Shown here piece after piece: positions 23,716 to 35,959 of a DNA stretch of 64,000 bases (position 1 is its first letter; each line of letters opens with the position of its first letter). The stretch spans positions 124,001 through 188,000 of the forward strand of contig JAURVB010013801.1 of the NCBI GenBank assembly GCA_033002965.1, given 5' to 3'. The position numbers and the translations under genes are program-made. Under the pieces are notes generated by a model. That model was not told the origin of the DNA, searched no databases, and saw nothing but the letters and a program-made list of their open reading frames with translations. Source of the DNA: Piper betle. Its lineage: Eukaryota; Streptophyta; Magnoliopsida; Piperales; Piperaceae.

Positions 23716-24463
23716 TTAAACTTCCAGCAAGACTTTTATTAATTGTGGAATCAACTTTTTATGTATCATCATAACATGATAACTTACCCTCACTATCAAC
23801 TGAAGTGTTGACTCGATTATATCAGTGTTAAACTTCTTCAATATTTCTCTAACATATCTTTCTTGAGAAATAAAAATTTCATCATTCATTTGTTTAACCT
23901 TTCCGCCAAGGAAATAAGACAAGTCCATCACCTTTCATTTCAAACACGTTCACCATACTCATCTCAAAATCTTCAAACATTTTTGGGTTGTTACCGGTGA
24001 AAAATAAATCATCAATATATAAGCAAATAAACAATAAATCATCATTGTTACTCAACTTAATGTAAAGAGCATGTTCATATGTATATCTTGTAAAACCAAA
24101 TTTTAATAAATATTTATTTATTCAACTATTTCATGCTCTTGGGGATTGTTTCAAACCATATGGTGCCTTATTCAATTTAAACATCATATCTTCATGACCC
24201 TTCTCAACATATCCAAGTGGTTGTTTAATATCAACTTCTTCTTCAAGATAACTATTTAAGAAAGCATACTTTATGCCCATATAACCAATCTTCCAAGCAT
24301 GTTGAGCAGCTAATGAAATAAATAAACGAATAGTTTTAAGACGAGCAATGGGAGCAAACACTTCACAATAGTAAATTCCTGCTTGCTGCTTGCATTCTTT
24401 AGCTATTACCCTTACTTTGTATTTGTCAACATTTCCATTAGCATTCTGCTTAATCTTGTGCAC
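23716..24463 (-). pseudogene. Copia reverse transcriptase fragments (element C)
   Basis: Two minus-strand frames: 24463-24131 with VRVIAKECKQQAGIYYCEVF, ARLKTIRLFISLAAQ, AFLNSYLEEEV and APYGLKQSPRA; and 23931-23716 with DLSYFLGGKVKQ and RYVREILKKFN. The YxDD catalytic region lies between them in broken frames. Confidence 0.85.
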
Positions 24464-25229
24464 TGATTTCTCTTATAGCTTTGTTCCCCTTTGGACGTGT
24501 GAATAACTCCCAAATGTTATTCTTTTGAAGATATCACATTGATTTCTTTGTCTATTGCTTGCTCCTAATACTTGTCATGCATAGCTTCATCAAAACCTAA
24601 TAGTTCACTATCAACAAATAGACAAAATAAAGTGAGACCATCTATTTTTTATGTTATCTCATAAACATCATTTAAGGGCCTCAATTTCTGAATAAGTGAC
24701 TTCTCAGCTATTGAGAAAAATAGGATGGTTGATTCTCTTGATGAAGTCTCCATATCTTCCAAATCTGATGATAATCTCTCTCATTCTTCCTTCGTTACTT
24801 GCTCTTTTTTGTCTTCTATGTGTCTCTATAAGTGGAACCATGTTTCTAGGTTCACCTTGATTGTGCCAATCTCATAGTGCTTCTTCATTAGGCTGCACAT
24901 CTCTATTAATGATCTTTTTGTTAATTAGATCATATAGCTTGTAAGCTTTGTTCCTTAGATCATAACCAACAAAAATACATTGTGTACTTTTATCATCAAA
25001 TTTTCTTTTTCTAACATTCATTTTATATGCATAAACAATGCAACAAAAATTTTTAAAATACTACACACCTAATTTTCTTCATCTCCATACCTCTTGAGGT
25101 GTCATTCTTCCTTGTATACTCCGTGTAGGACACCGATTTAAAAGGAAGACAACATAATTTGTCACTCCTCCCCCAAATTCTTTTAGCAAATCCTTTTTTT
25201 AAGTGTGCTTTGAACCATAATGAGGACAA

Positions 25230-25520
25230 TTATATTCTTCTTTTCAGCGACTCATTTTGTTGTGGTGAGTATGGAGTTGTCAATTGTCTCTTAATACCAT
25301 GTTCTTCACAAAACCTTATAAAATCTTTCAACGCAAATTCACCACCTCTATCTATCCTCAAAGTCTTGAGATAATAGTCATTTTCATTTTCTACAAAAAA
25401 CTTTAAACTTCTTGAAACAATAAAAAATTTTAGATTTATTTTTGAGAAGGTATACCCACGTCTTTTTACTATCATCATCAATGAAAGTAAGAAAATATTT
25501 ATTCTCACCAAGTAATGCAT
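25230..25520 (-). pseudogene. Copia integrase core fragment (element C)
   Basis: 96 codons with LKTLRIDRGGEFALKDFI and GIKRQLTTPYSPQQNE, the second half of the DDE integrase core including the conserved D and the SPQQN motif. Confidence 0.85.
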
Positions 25521-27239
25521 TTGTTGATGCCTAACATGTATCTTTCACATAATTATCTTGGTTGATTTATAGAAGACAATCCTTTCAACATTTTATGAGT
25601 GGCTAAAATTTTGAGATCATCAAAGTTAACATGCTCAAACCTTAAATATCAAAGCCATAATGTATCTTTCAAACTTGCTTGCAAACATTTCAAGTAGCAT
25701 TATTTAAATTCAACTAAAACATTCTATTATTTGTCATCTCCTCCTTAACAATCAACTGATTTTCATTGTTTCTAATATTTAAATGCATATTTTCATAATA
25801 ATTTGGTAGTATTTTTCAAAAGTTGTCTCAAACTAATAATATTAATTTTTATTTTAAAAACATAATAAGCATTTGAAATTATTTGATGACTACCATTCTT
25901 TTTGAATAAGAATGTTCCCTTTACCATAAACAAACAGTAATTTTAGAAGTATCACCAAAAGAAATGTGATCATTTACCTAGTTCAAGTAAGAATCTATGA
26001 AGATAATTAACAAGTAATGTTTAATTAGATGTAATTTCCAATATGACTACATGGAGTCAAAAGAAGAAGCCACACTGAAGAATTGTAAAAGAAAATTTTG
26101 CGTGACTTGAAGTTAGTAAATGAAACTCTTTTTCAATCCATTAAGAGATATGATATTATGAAAGAAAGTTTAAAGAGGTCAAAGGTAAGACAACGTTAAT
26201 GGAGCCAAAAGAAGGAGATGTTGCAAATTTAGAATGAAGAGGGATAAGAAAGCTTTCTTCAACATATATGAAAAGATATATGAAAGTATGTTAAATAATG
26301 CGGTCAGATAAAAGAGTGATGTTTAAGAATGCTCTCTTTGTCATCTCTATGTGAAATAAATGATTTATTTTGGGGGAAGGAAAAGAGTGCATCTATATTA
26401 AATAAAACATTGTGAAGATGTGAAAAAAACAAACTCAGCAAGGACAAGAAAGATGGAAGCCATGCAAATGAAATTGAGGAGTTGATAATAAAAAATGAAA
26501 TAAATTAAGCTCAAAGAAGGATGTTGACAAGAAACTTAATTTTGATATTTAATTAGGCTTAAAGGAAGATGTTAGAAATTAAACTTATTTATATTATTAA
26601 AATCTTTATGATAAGAAAAAAGTCGAAGAGAATATCAAGTTGTAATATTGAATATAGATATGAGATTATTAATAATAAAAATGTAGAAAGAGTTTTTAAA
26701 GTTTATAAATAAGTGTTTATGTTGGATTGAGACTCACATGTTGAACTACCTAGTAAATTCGCTAGTAGGTTTCATTGTGTATGTTTAATGTAATTTTATT
26801 AATTCTTTCCCGTATTATTATATTAAGGTCCTCCTCGTATTTATATCTTGTTATTATCAAGTTCATCTTACAAACTTTTAAACGAAGGAGGAGATGGGTT
26901 GGTTACCTTTGGTAACCACCCACTATTTTATTTTAAATTTTAAATTTAATTACCAAATGGGGGCAATTTAATAATTTAATAAGTTTAACGTCTCCTGCTC
27001 ATGTACGACGGATGGGTAGACTATACTTGTCATGGGCGATAATGTTACTGCCATTCTCGGGCAACTTTTTGAGGGTTTAACATGTCTGGCAACTTTTTGC
27101 CACATTCTGGGCTACTTATGCTAGATTCCATTTGACAGGGGTGGCCAATGGGGACCATCGGCACCTATAGTGAAGTATAAAGTAATATATTATAAAATTT
27201 AATTAAAAAAATCAGTGATCGATTTTTCACACAACATGC

Positions 27240-27620
27240 AATTACATACAGTAATGAAAACTAATGTACAATTAACGGAGAAATTCATTAAAAAAATATT
27301 AAATAACAGTTCAAAGAAAAGTAATTTGCATTGGGAAGCGTATCTTTTAGATCAAATTGAATCAATTTGTCCACCGATCAAGCGTAAGTTAATTAGGATA
27401 ATACTCCAAAAAACCACAGGTTAGAATATGACAATGTCAGACGATTCTCTCACTGTGCACAATTCACTGGTTTATTTTTCTTATGCCTCGTTCTGACAAG
27501 ACGCCAGAGTTTTAAATAGAGGAGATGAGTTGGTTACTATCTTTGGATACTACCCACTATCTTTATTTTCAAATTTAATTTTAATCCGCCCAATAAACAT
27601 GATTTAATAATTTAATAAGT
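27240..27620. repeat. Uninterrupted copy of the repeat split by copia element C
   Basis: It matches both 22565-22832 and 26881-26990 in order, so it shows what the repeat looked like before the insertion. No coding content is seen. Confidence 0.6.
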
Positions 27621-27639
27621 GCAACAATATGAAATATCA

Positions 27640-28630
27640 GGAGCCTTTTTATCAAGTTAAAGATCTCCAAATAGAAGCAAACATTTTCAGTTATAATTTG
27701 GGGAATATTTAGGTTTTTTAATTTCCGCACGCGAGGATTTGGAGCCTGAGAATTTTTGGTGTTCTAGATACACTAATTTTTGTCAAACATCCTAAATTAG
27801 CAAGTTATGACGTTTATTTATATAATAATTCAGAGCCTTTGTTAGCCTTTTTGCTAAAGTTAAGTAAATAAGGATTACCTGGAAAAAAGAAGAAGAAGAA
27901 GAAGGTATTACTTTGAAAAAGAAAAAAGATCTGTGCCCCTGTGAGATTGTATGTTCGCCGCTTAGAATTTATTGAAATCTTTGAGTACGAAAGTAAAAAA
28001 TAAATATTAGCCTGTGCCTTTTGTGGCTTGTGGGCCTAGCTTAACGGCGGCCCTGCTTATCAAATGTATTTAGTGTTTGAGGATTTTGTTGAGCTATAAC
28101 GTTTAAGGCGTTTTTGTAGCTAGATGCTGAAAATTGCAACTTTATGGCTCTTTTTTGTGGGCTCTATTCAAATAGTTTTAATTTTGTTATTTGCTAAAAG
28201 GACATTTACCGGTGATTATGTCCTTTGAAAAATAATTATAACTATTTACTATCGATCACAACCATCTAAAAGAGCATGCTCTCCTTATAAAGAGTAGACT
28301 CTATGAACTTAGTTATTCGATGTGCAATCTTACAATTCTTGAGATCTCTCAATTTAATCTCATATTTAATACATATTGAGAGAAAATCTTATTTATAAAT
28401 GGGAATAAATTATATATCTTTAACTTGGGTTAACTATTTTAAAGAAATGACTTATGTATATGTATTATATAAAATAAGAGGAAAATTTTTTTGACATGCG
28501 TCACTTTTAATGACGAATTAGCAAATGACTCAACATGATTGGTTATAATATTAATAAACTTGTTAAAAAATAATTTTAGATCTTATTAAGATATTTTGTA
28601 ATCTATATAAAATAAAATCTAATCTGTTAA
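27640..28630. other. Intergenic AT-rich DNA
   Basis: A GAAGAAGAAG run lies near 27890. No gene or element terminus was recognised. Confidence 0.4.
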
Positions 28631-28639
28631 AATCGTTTT

Positions 28640-29650
28640 TCAAATCCTATTTATTAATATTCCTATTTTCGAAATTATTTAATTAAATAAATTACAAGCA
28701 TGATAAAGATGAAAAATTAATCTTTTAGCTTTTTACAAAATCTATTTAATATTACTATTTTCTGATTTTTAAATTAATTACATTAGCAATGTGATAAAGA
28801 TGAATAAGGGTGTTGACATACACATATTTAATATTATCATTTTAGTAATTCTATAATTAATTAAATTATAAACATTAAAAATATAATTAAGATGGAAAAT
28901 CTTATCTTTAAAAAATTATTTTGATAAACACAAAATCCTATTAATTAATAGTGTTATTTTCGGAATTAATTAACTAAATAAATTATAAGCATGATAAAAA
29001 TGGAAAAATTAATCCTTCAGTTTATTTTAAAATCAAATTAATTATTATTTTGGACTATCTAATTAATTAAATAAGAAATGTGGTAAACAAGAAAATAAAA
29101 TTTTATTAATTAATGTTTATTTACCTTAATAAATTACAGATATGATAAATATGGAAAATTAATCTTTATCTTTTAAACACTCTTCCAAATCCTATTAATT
29201 AATATTGTTAATTCGGGAATTATTTAATAAAATAAATTACAAACATGATAAAGATGGAAACAAAATTTCATTATTATTACTATTTTCGTATTTTTTAATT
29301 AATTAAATTAGTACGTAATAAATATGAAAAAAAGGGTTGGTGAGCTATTGGTATTTTCAGATTATTTAATTGAATAAATTACAAGGAAGATTTAATCTTT
29401 TCAATTTTTAAAACATATTATTATTATTATTATTATCGAAAATTTGAATTAATTAAATTATAAATGGGACAAAGATGAAAAAATGGTTGATAAACTACTG
29501 TTAGTTTTGATTATTTGATTAAGTAAATTATTACAAACATGATAAAAATGGAAAATTAATCTTATAGATTAATACTACAATATCTTATTATTATTATTAT
29601 TGTAATTTTTAATTAATTAAATTAGAAATGTAATATAGATGAAAAAAGTT
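28640..29650. repeat. Degenerate AT-rich tandem array, period roughly 100-110 bases
   Basis: Units recur with the words AATAAATTACAAACATGATAA, shortened here and varied, followed by AGATGGAAAATTAATCTTTT and then CCTATTAATTAATATT. About nine units are visible between 28660 and 29640. It lies upstream of the Helitron-like end at 30427 and may be the body of that element. Confidence 0.6.
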
Positions 29651-30399
29651 GAAAAATCTTTGAAAAATAAATTTAATCTTGCTATGATATTGCATTATAT
29701 TTATAAAATAACAAATTATTCTTTTAGAAATTATTCCAAATTCAAATATTTATTCATATTACACTTAACTAGAATGTACTAACTTTTAGTCTAATTAGAA
29801 TATATTATTTTTAAAAAATTATAATATAATATTTACAAAGTTCATAATTGAATGCAAATTGAACAAACATGCAAATTTCTGACAAAGCTTTTAAAAAATG
29901 TTATGAAATTTTAAAGCAAGTTAGATTATATTTTAAGTTTGATTCAAATTTTTTAAAAGATATAAAATGCAAACATGGTGAATCTTTTCATAGTGTTGAT
30001 TCTAATTCTAATAAGGTTATTAATAATTATAATTTGAATATATTAATTTTTTTAATGAAAAATATTTTAAAGTATTAAAAGTATAAAATCGAATCGAACC
30101 AGCACCATGTACTATGCCGTCTGCGGGAACATTTTAAAAAATGGATAAAATTTATAAGGGAATATAGTTTTCTAAAAAATAATAATTTTAAAATGTATGA
30201 TATATTATAAATAAATTTATTTAAATTATAGGTATAATTTTAATTTAAATTTTAATAAAAAATAGATTTAGTTTTGGTAGTAGATTGATACATAATATGA
30301 AAACAAGATAATGATAATTAATTATAATTGATAAAATAATTTAAATTAAATGTGAGATATTAATTATAATAAATATCAATACAAAAAAAGATATACAAC

Positions 30400-30427
30400 C
30401 CAGTGCAACGCACTGGTATACCCCTAG
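30400..30427 (+). mobile_element. Helitron-like 3' terminus (hairpin plus CTAG)
   Basis: A perfect 7-bp hairpin (CCAGTGC, loop AAC, GCACTGG; 30400-30416) is followed 7 bases later by CTAG (30424-30427), the usual Helitron 3' end. The base after CTAG is A rather than the expected T. The 5' TC end was not located, so the length is unknown; AT-rich DNA back to about 28.6 kb may belong to it. Confidence 0.55.
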
Positions 30428-30880
30428 ATAGATTAATGCTTGATTATATTATAATCGCAGCTTGAAATATAAGCCAATTGTATACGTTTAATGTTCTACG
30501 CATCAAAATATAGTTAATTGATCTATATATGATAAACATTCAAGTTCTTAGCTAGGCCTTTTTGTTCACGGCTATAAGCTCATTAACCGTAGAGAATACT
30601 TAATTTCGACCATACCACAAATATATTGATTATAATTACTTTATATTATAGACTGTATTATTCTTTGTGGTTGTGGATTAATTTCTATGTTCATGCGCTG
30701 ATCATTCCTAATTCACAACCTTATATAGTACTTTCTATCGCACACTACCACACTTTATACCATTAATTAATCATAGTAAATTGTGGCATGGTTGTATGAA
30801 CGAGCAAGTAAAATTATCAATACAGGTAAACGTCACGGCATCTCACAATATGGTTACGATTTTTTGATCGAAGAGAATCA

Positions 30881-31330
30881 TGTTAGAACTTTTCACTTAA
30901 GCTTAAAAACAAAATTTTATTAGTCTTCGAATTAAATCATCAAGTAAATAATATTACATAGCGGAAGTATACCAGAATCCATAGAAAGAAAATGATTCTT
31001 TATATCCTTAGGTTTTGATCTTCCAAATTCAATACTAATTTTCAAAACTAAAGTTACTAAATAATGGGATACCAGAGCGAAAACTATTTATGAATTCAGC
31101 CTTAGTTTTACAATTTCAATTTGACCCATTATAAAAGAGAAATTATGAAAATAGTATATACACATTGAATTCCACACTTTTATTAATGGTATTCATATTA
31201 AATTCCACACTTTTATTTATGACTCGTAAATACGTAACTTTAATAGATCAATTAAATTTAGGCCAACATTAAGTAACAACATATTATACAATTCGAGATT
31301 CATGTATATATTTATCTCGAACATCCAACA
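30881..31330 (-). repeat. 3' LTR of copia element D
   Basis: 450 bases matching the LTRs of element A and the left LTR of B, starting TGTTAGAACTTTT and ending ACATCCAACA. Confidence 0.85.
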
Positions 31331-31341
31331 ATCTCCACTTG

Positions 31342-31377
<36 letters not shown>

Positions 31378-31841
31378 CACACACACAAACATAATTGTAT
31401 ATAACCTTATAAGCTCTAAAATAACATATGCTATTATTCTAAAATAAATATCTTGTCCATTAATTAATGTTAATATAGGATCAAAGCGATTTTCGTTACA
31501 TTTATCATAACTAAACTCATCCATGGTCACATACATCAACATAATTAAATGACATAAATTAAGTGTGGATGTGTAGTATAAAAATTACATGTAATTTGAT
31601 TTGAATATACCTGTTTTCAACTGGTCTAACCTTATGAAATAACCATAATAGAGTGAAAAAGTGAAACATAAACTAAATACCGCAATAAAACAAACTCCCA
31701 CTAAAATAGCATATCATTAAATGATACAACACTCATATGAGCAATATGCTCATGAAAGACTTTGGGCAGTAAACTTTTAGCAAGTGGATCTGCAAGCATG
31801 GAGTTTGTCCAAATATACACTATAGAGACTTTACCGAAACT

Positions 31842-32660
31842 TTACCACTCTAAACTCTTTCTTTCACAACAAAGAACTTGATCTCTATGAGCTCTTATTG
31901 TTATTTGAATATGATACTGCAAACTGATTCTCACAAAATAACTTATGTGATCTTTCAATATTATAAACAATGCGTAACCTTGTGACATAATTCTGCAACC
32001 ATATTCCCTGATTGGATGCCTCATAACAAACTATGAATTCAACTATCATGGTGGAAGAAGCTACGAGTATCTGCTTAACACTCTTCCAAGAAATAGCTCC
32101 TCCAATAAGTACTTAGACATAGCGAGAAGTGGATCGACGACTATATTGACATCCACCAAAATCGAAATTAGAATACCCTAATGATCTCAAGTTGATATGA
32201 CTTATTATATATAAGCATATAATGTTTTGTTATATGAAGATACCTCATGACTTTATTGGCTACTTTCCAATGATCCAATCCCGGATTACTTAAATATCTA
32301 CCTAACATTCTAACAATATACGCAATATCTGGACGCACACATACTTGAGCACACATGAGACTTCCTACTTCTGAAGTATAGGAAATCTTATGCATTTCCT
32401 TTCCTTCTATGTCATTTTTAAGACATTGATTATACTGAATTTGTCTCTTTTAGAAACAAGGGGATCTCCTGGTTTGCCAAATCTCTTAAGTACTTTTCTA
32501 TAGAGGCTTTTTGTGATAATTTGAGTATACATTGAGAGTGATCCCGATGTATTTGAATTCCTAATACAAAAAGTACATTTTCAAGATCTTTCATTTCAAA
32601 TTTGTTTGATAAAAATCTCTTGGTTTCGTGCAAGAAACCTATATCATTATTGGCAAGCAA
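31842..32660 (-). pseudogene. Copia reverse transcriptase/RNase H fragments (element D)
   Basis: Minus-strand frames: 32660-32430 (DIGFLHETKRFLSNKFEMKD, ENVLFVLGIQIHRD), 32395-32168 (VCVRPDIAYIVRMLGRYLSN, HWKVANKVMRYL) and RNase H words to 31842. They are separated by frameshifts. Confidence 0.82.
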
Positions 32661-33870
32661 TATATCATCAACATATAAAACCAGAAAATATACTTACTCC
32701 CACTAAACTTATAGTATATACAATCATCATTCATATTTATCTCAAAACCGAACAAGAAAATAAGTTGATAAAAATTTGTGATACCATTGACGAGAAGACT
32801 ACTTAAGTCCATAAATGGATTTCTTTAATTTGCAAACCATGTTCTTTGAATCTCCCGATACAAAGTTTTCTACTTGCACCATATAACTTGTTTCATCAAT
32901 GTTACCATTTAGAAACGTAGTCTTTACATCCATCTAGTGTAACTCAAAATCAAAATGTGCCACTAACACCATAATTATTCTGAATGAGTCCTTCAATTAA
33001 ACTGGAGAGAAAGTTTTATTATAATCAATGTCTTCCTTTTGAGTAAAACCCTTACAATAGGACATGTCTTATATCTTTCTACATTACCTTTCAAATCCTA
33101 TTTGGTTTTAAATAGTCATTTACAACCAATAGGTTTTTCACCTTCAGGCAATGGAATAAAATCTCAAATGTCATTATCTTTTATGGACTTTATCTTTTCA
33201 TTCATAGCATCAATCTACTTTTGAGAATTAGAACTCTTCATGGCCTGATGAAAGTAGATTAGATCATCATCCATAATTCCAATGTTATCCTCATGTTCTT
33301 AGAGAAAGATGATATAATCATCTCTTGTGGATATCTTTAATGACATTTCCTCTTGAAGTTATTGATTTTCCTCTTCAGGTATAACTTAATGATTGTGATT
33401 AGGGAGAATTTTGACATTGTCTTATAATTCTGGTTTTATTTCTTGAACAACATTAGAAATATAGTCTTGATTATTGTCGAGAATAATTATAGGAAGAAAA
33501 CAAATCCTTCTTCAAAGACAAAGTTTTTAACTTTATTTCTCCTCGCAAACTCAACATCCGAAAAGAACTTGGCATTTCCCGTTTCAAAAAATGACTTTAT
33601 TATGGGATCATAAAACTTATACCCTCTAAACCATTCAGAATATCCAACAAAATAACTGATAACTATTCTTGAGTCCAGTTTCCTTTTATTTAGCCTATAA
33701 GGCCTTACCTTAGCTGGACAACCTCAAATGAGTAAATGCTTAATACTTAGTTTTTCAGTCCACAATTTATAAAGGGGTCTTAATTGTTTTCTTTATTGAT
33801 ACTCTATTAAGAAGATGTGCTGTTGTCTTTTGCACCCAGAGTGAATCAAGTACTCATATCTACTATAGTA

Positions 33871-34160
33871 TTAACTACCACGATTAGATCTAATAGCCTT
33901 AATAGTTTTGTCAAGTTGGTTCTCAACTTCAGCCTTATATGTCTTAAACACGTCCAATGGTTGAGACTTCTCATTAATGAGATAAGGTAACCATAATGAA
34001 AATAATCGTCTATGAACGTAATAAAATATTATTGACCATTCCAAGAAGCCGTAAAAAATGTCCCACAAATATCCATATGTATTAGTTCTTAAAACACTTG
34101 AAGATCTATTGATACCTAGTCTCCCTTATATTTGTTTCCCTTAATGCACTCAGCACAGAC
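33871..34160 (-). pseudogene. Copia integrase fragment (element D)
   Basis: WDIFYGFLEW, then FKTYKAEVENQLDKTIKAIR and SNRG, matching the integrase core around its second aspartate. Upstream sequence to about 34600 parallels integrase but is not open. Confidence 0.7.
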
Positions 34161-34673
34161 TTAAAGATCTGATAAATTAAGAGAAGCAAGAATTCCATTT
34201 GACATAAGTCGTTTAATTCTTTGTTTAGTAATGTGTCTTAAAACGCTATGTCAAAGTAGAATAGAATTCTCATTGGTTAATTTTCTTTTCATACCACTTA
34301 AACTTACATGCAAAGTTTCTTAAAAGATACAATGGTATCAAATAAATATAGATTATCATAAAAAATGACAAGGACCTGTACCCACAATATTTGAATTTAG
34401 AAAAAGACTAAACTTATTATTTCTAAATGAACAAGAGTAATCAGATTTGTCCAATATAGAAATATAACTGATTTGCCATCACCCACATAGATAAAACTTT
34501 CAGCATCATTTAGCTTTCAACAATTTAGACAATTATGCATCGATACACTTATGTGAGTAGTAGCACCCGAATCTATTCACCAAGTGTCTATTTGTACTAA
34601 AGCCAAAATAACCTCAGAACAATCAAAATTACAAAATAGACCTTTATTTACACGCTAAGCGTAATACTTAGTG

Positions 34674-34717
34674 CATTCCTGCTTCATATGTCCAGGTTTA
34701 CCACAAAAGAAACAGCA
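34674..34717 (-). pseudogene. Gag zinc knuckle (element D)
   Basis: The minus strand reads CFFCGKPGHMKQEC, a CCHC zinc knuckle (C-X2-C-X4-H-X4-C) that binds genomic RNA in retroelement Gag. Element A has lost this part in its internal deletion. Confidence 0.85.
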
Positions 34718-34759
34718 AGAAACTTGATTTTTTTCTTATTTTTGTCGTGATAGGTACTA

Positions 34760-35415
34760 GTGAGCACTTTCAGCCTGTTCTTGTTTCAATATTTCTTCTT
34801 CTTGCACACAATGAGAAATGAGATCATTGAGAGTTCGTTTGTCCCTTTGGCAGTTATAACTGACCTTGAATTGACCAAATTGTACTGAAAGAGAAATTAA
34901 AACTAAATACACGAGCAAATATTAAGAGAGCTCTAACTTTAGTGCTTTTAATCTTGAAGTAATATTTGACATTTCTAAGATGTACTCTTTAATTCTTGTT
35001 TTGCCTTTCAACTTTATTAAAATCAACTTCTACAAAAGCGTACTTGTTTCAACCTTATCATTTTTATAAAATATTTTCAATTTCTTTATGAAACTTAATG
35101 GTTGTAGTAACCTTTTCAGAGACATTGCCCCTAAAGGTCTCTGGAATCCCACACTTCATGATCATAAGACTCATGTGATTTGAACATTCTCACTTCTTAA
35201 TATTTCATTTTTTCCTCAATGCAACCTTTGTCTCTAAGAGAAGACGGTTGTTCAGTCCTTAATACAAAGTCAGAATTCATGTAGTCGAGAACGATTATCA
35301 CATTCTCTTTCCAATCCTTAAAATTATCTTTAAGCTTATGAATTGAATTGATGTTGGTAGAAATCATATAAGCAGATTGATTAACTGAATCCATATAACA
35401 AAGCAGCATGCCCAT
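34760..35415 (-). pseudogene. Copia gag fragment (element D)
   Basis: 35415-35197 carries NSIHKLKDNFKDWKENVIIV, parallel to the gag starts of elements A and B. Further gag sequence to 34760 is recognisable by comparison with element A but broken. Confidence 0.75.
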
Positions 35416-35524
35416 AATAAGATTAATAATTCAAATAATTGTTAATCCCATTAATAGATACCTAGCACAATATTAATATTTAATCTTTAGACAGAAATAT
35501 TAATTTGTAAGTGGTACTCTCTGC

Positions 35525-35830
35525 GTAATACTTAAATATAGATAATAACCGTCAAATAATAAATCCTGTCAAATAATAAACCTTCCTTTAGGCCGATTTA
35601 TTATCCACCTTGATAATTATCTCATATTTATTATCAATAATGAATCTTAATGCAGTATTCAAATATGGACAATAAATCCTGTCAAATAATAAACTTTCCT
35701 TTAGGCTGATGTATTATTCACATGAAACCTTAATAATTATCTCATATCTATTACCACAAATAAATATATAGTTCATGTCAAATATTAACCTTCTTTGGGC
35801 CGATTGATATTCACATGAATTAAATATTTA
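35525..35830 (-). repeat. Leader tandem repeats of copia element D (about three units)
   Basis: Same CCTGTCAAATAATAAACC and GGCCGATTTATTATCC words as in A and B, spaced about 110-120 bases. Confidence 0.75.
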
Positions 35831-35959
35831 CAACCGTCTTAATATTAAAATAAATTAATTTCCACAAAAAGGCTATTTTTGACAACATATTGTAGTCCTT
35901 AATAAATTTTAAAATATTAATCATAACTAAACAATGATTTGAATTTAATAATCCCAAAT

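Larger units (their letters stand above)
22833..26880 (-). mobile_element. Ty1/copia retrotransposon C, different family, degenerate
   Basis: Minus strand. Integrase (25520-25230; RIDRGGEFALKDFIRFCEEH, TPYSPQQN), reverse transcriptase (24463-24131; VFAPIARLKTIRLFISLAAQ, MKWHMDV-like region diverged, APYGLKQ; and 23931-23716; DLSYFLGGKV) and RNase H (23356-23072; DNKSAIALAK, RYHFIKKHV, VADHFIKAL). Stops and frameshifts separate the parts. Clear LTRs were not found at the edges. The DNA at 26050-26880 has purine runs followed by TGTTAGAAATTAAAC and may be a solo LTR of another element on the plus strand. The limits are inferred from the interrupted repeat. Confidence 0.75.
30881..35934 (-). mobile_element. 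Ty1/copia element D, same family as A and B, most complete inside, 5' LTR lost
   Basis: 3' LTR 30881-31330 (TGTTAG to CCAACA) with polypurine tract AAGTGGAGAT. Then on the minus strand, reading 5' to 3': leader repeats (35830-35525), gag (35415-34680) ending in a zinc knuckle, integrase remnants (about 34600-33400), reverse transcriptase (about 33380-32430) and RNase H (32395-31842). The element breaks off near 35934 before the 5' LTR. Stops and shifts are frequent. A TA microsatellite (31345-31375) sits just inside the LTR. Confidence 0.87.

Noticed and set aside
28640..29650. Centromere-type satellite
   Set aside because: Units are too diverged and the array is only about 1 kb; a transposon body is more likely.
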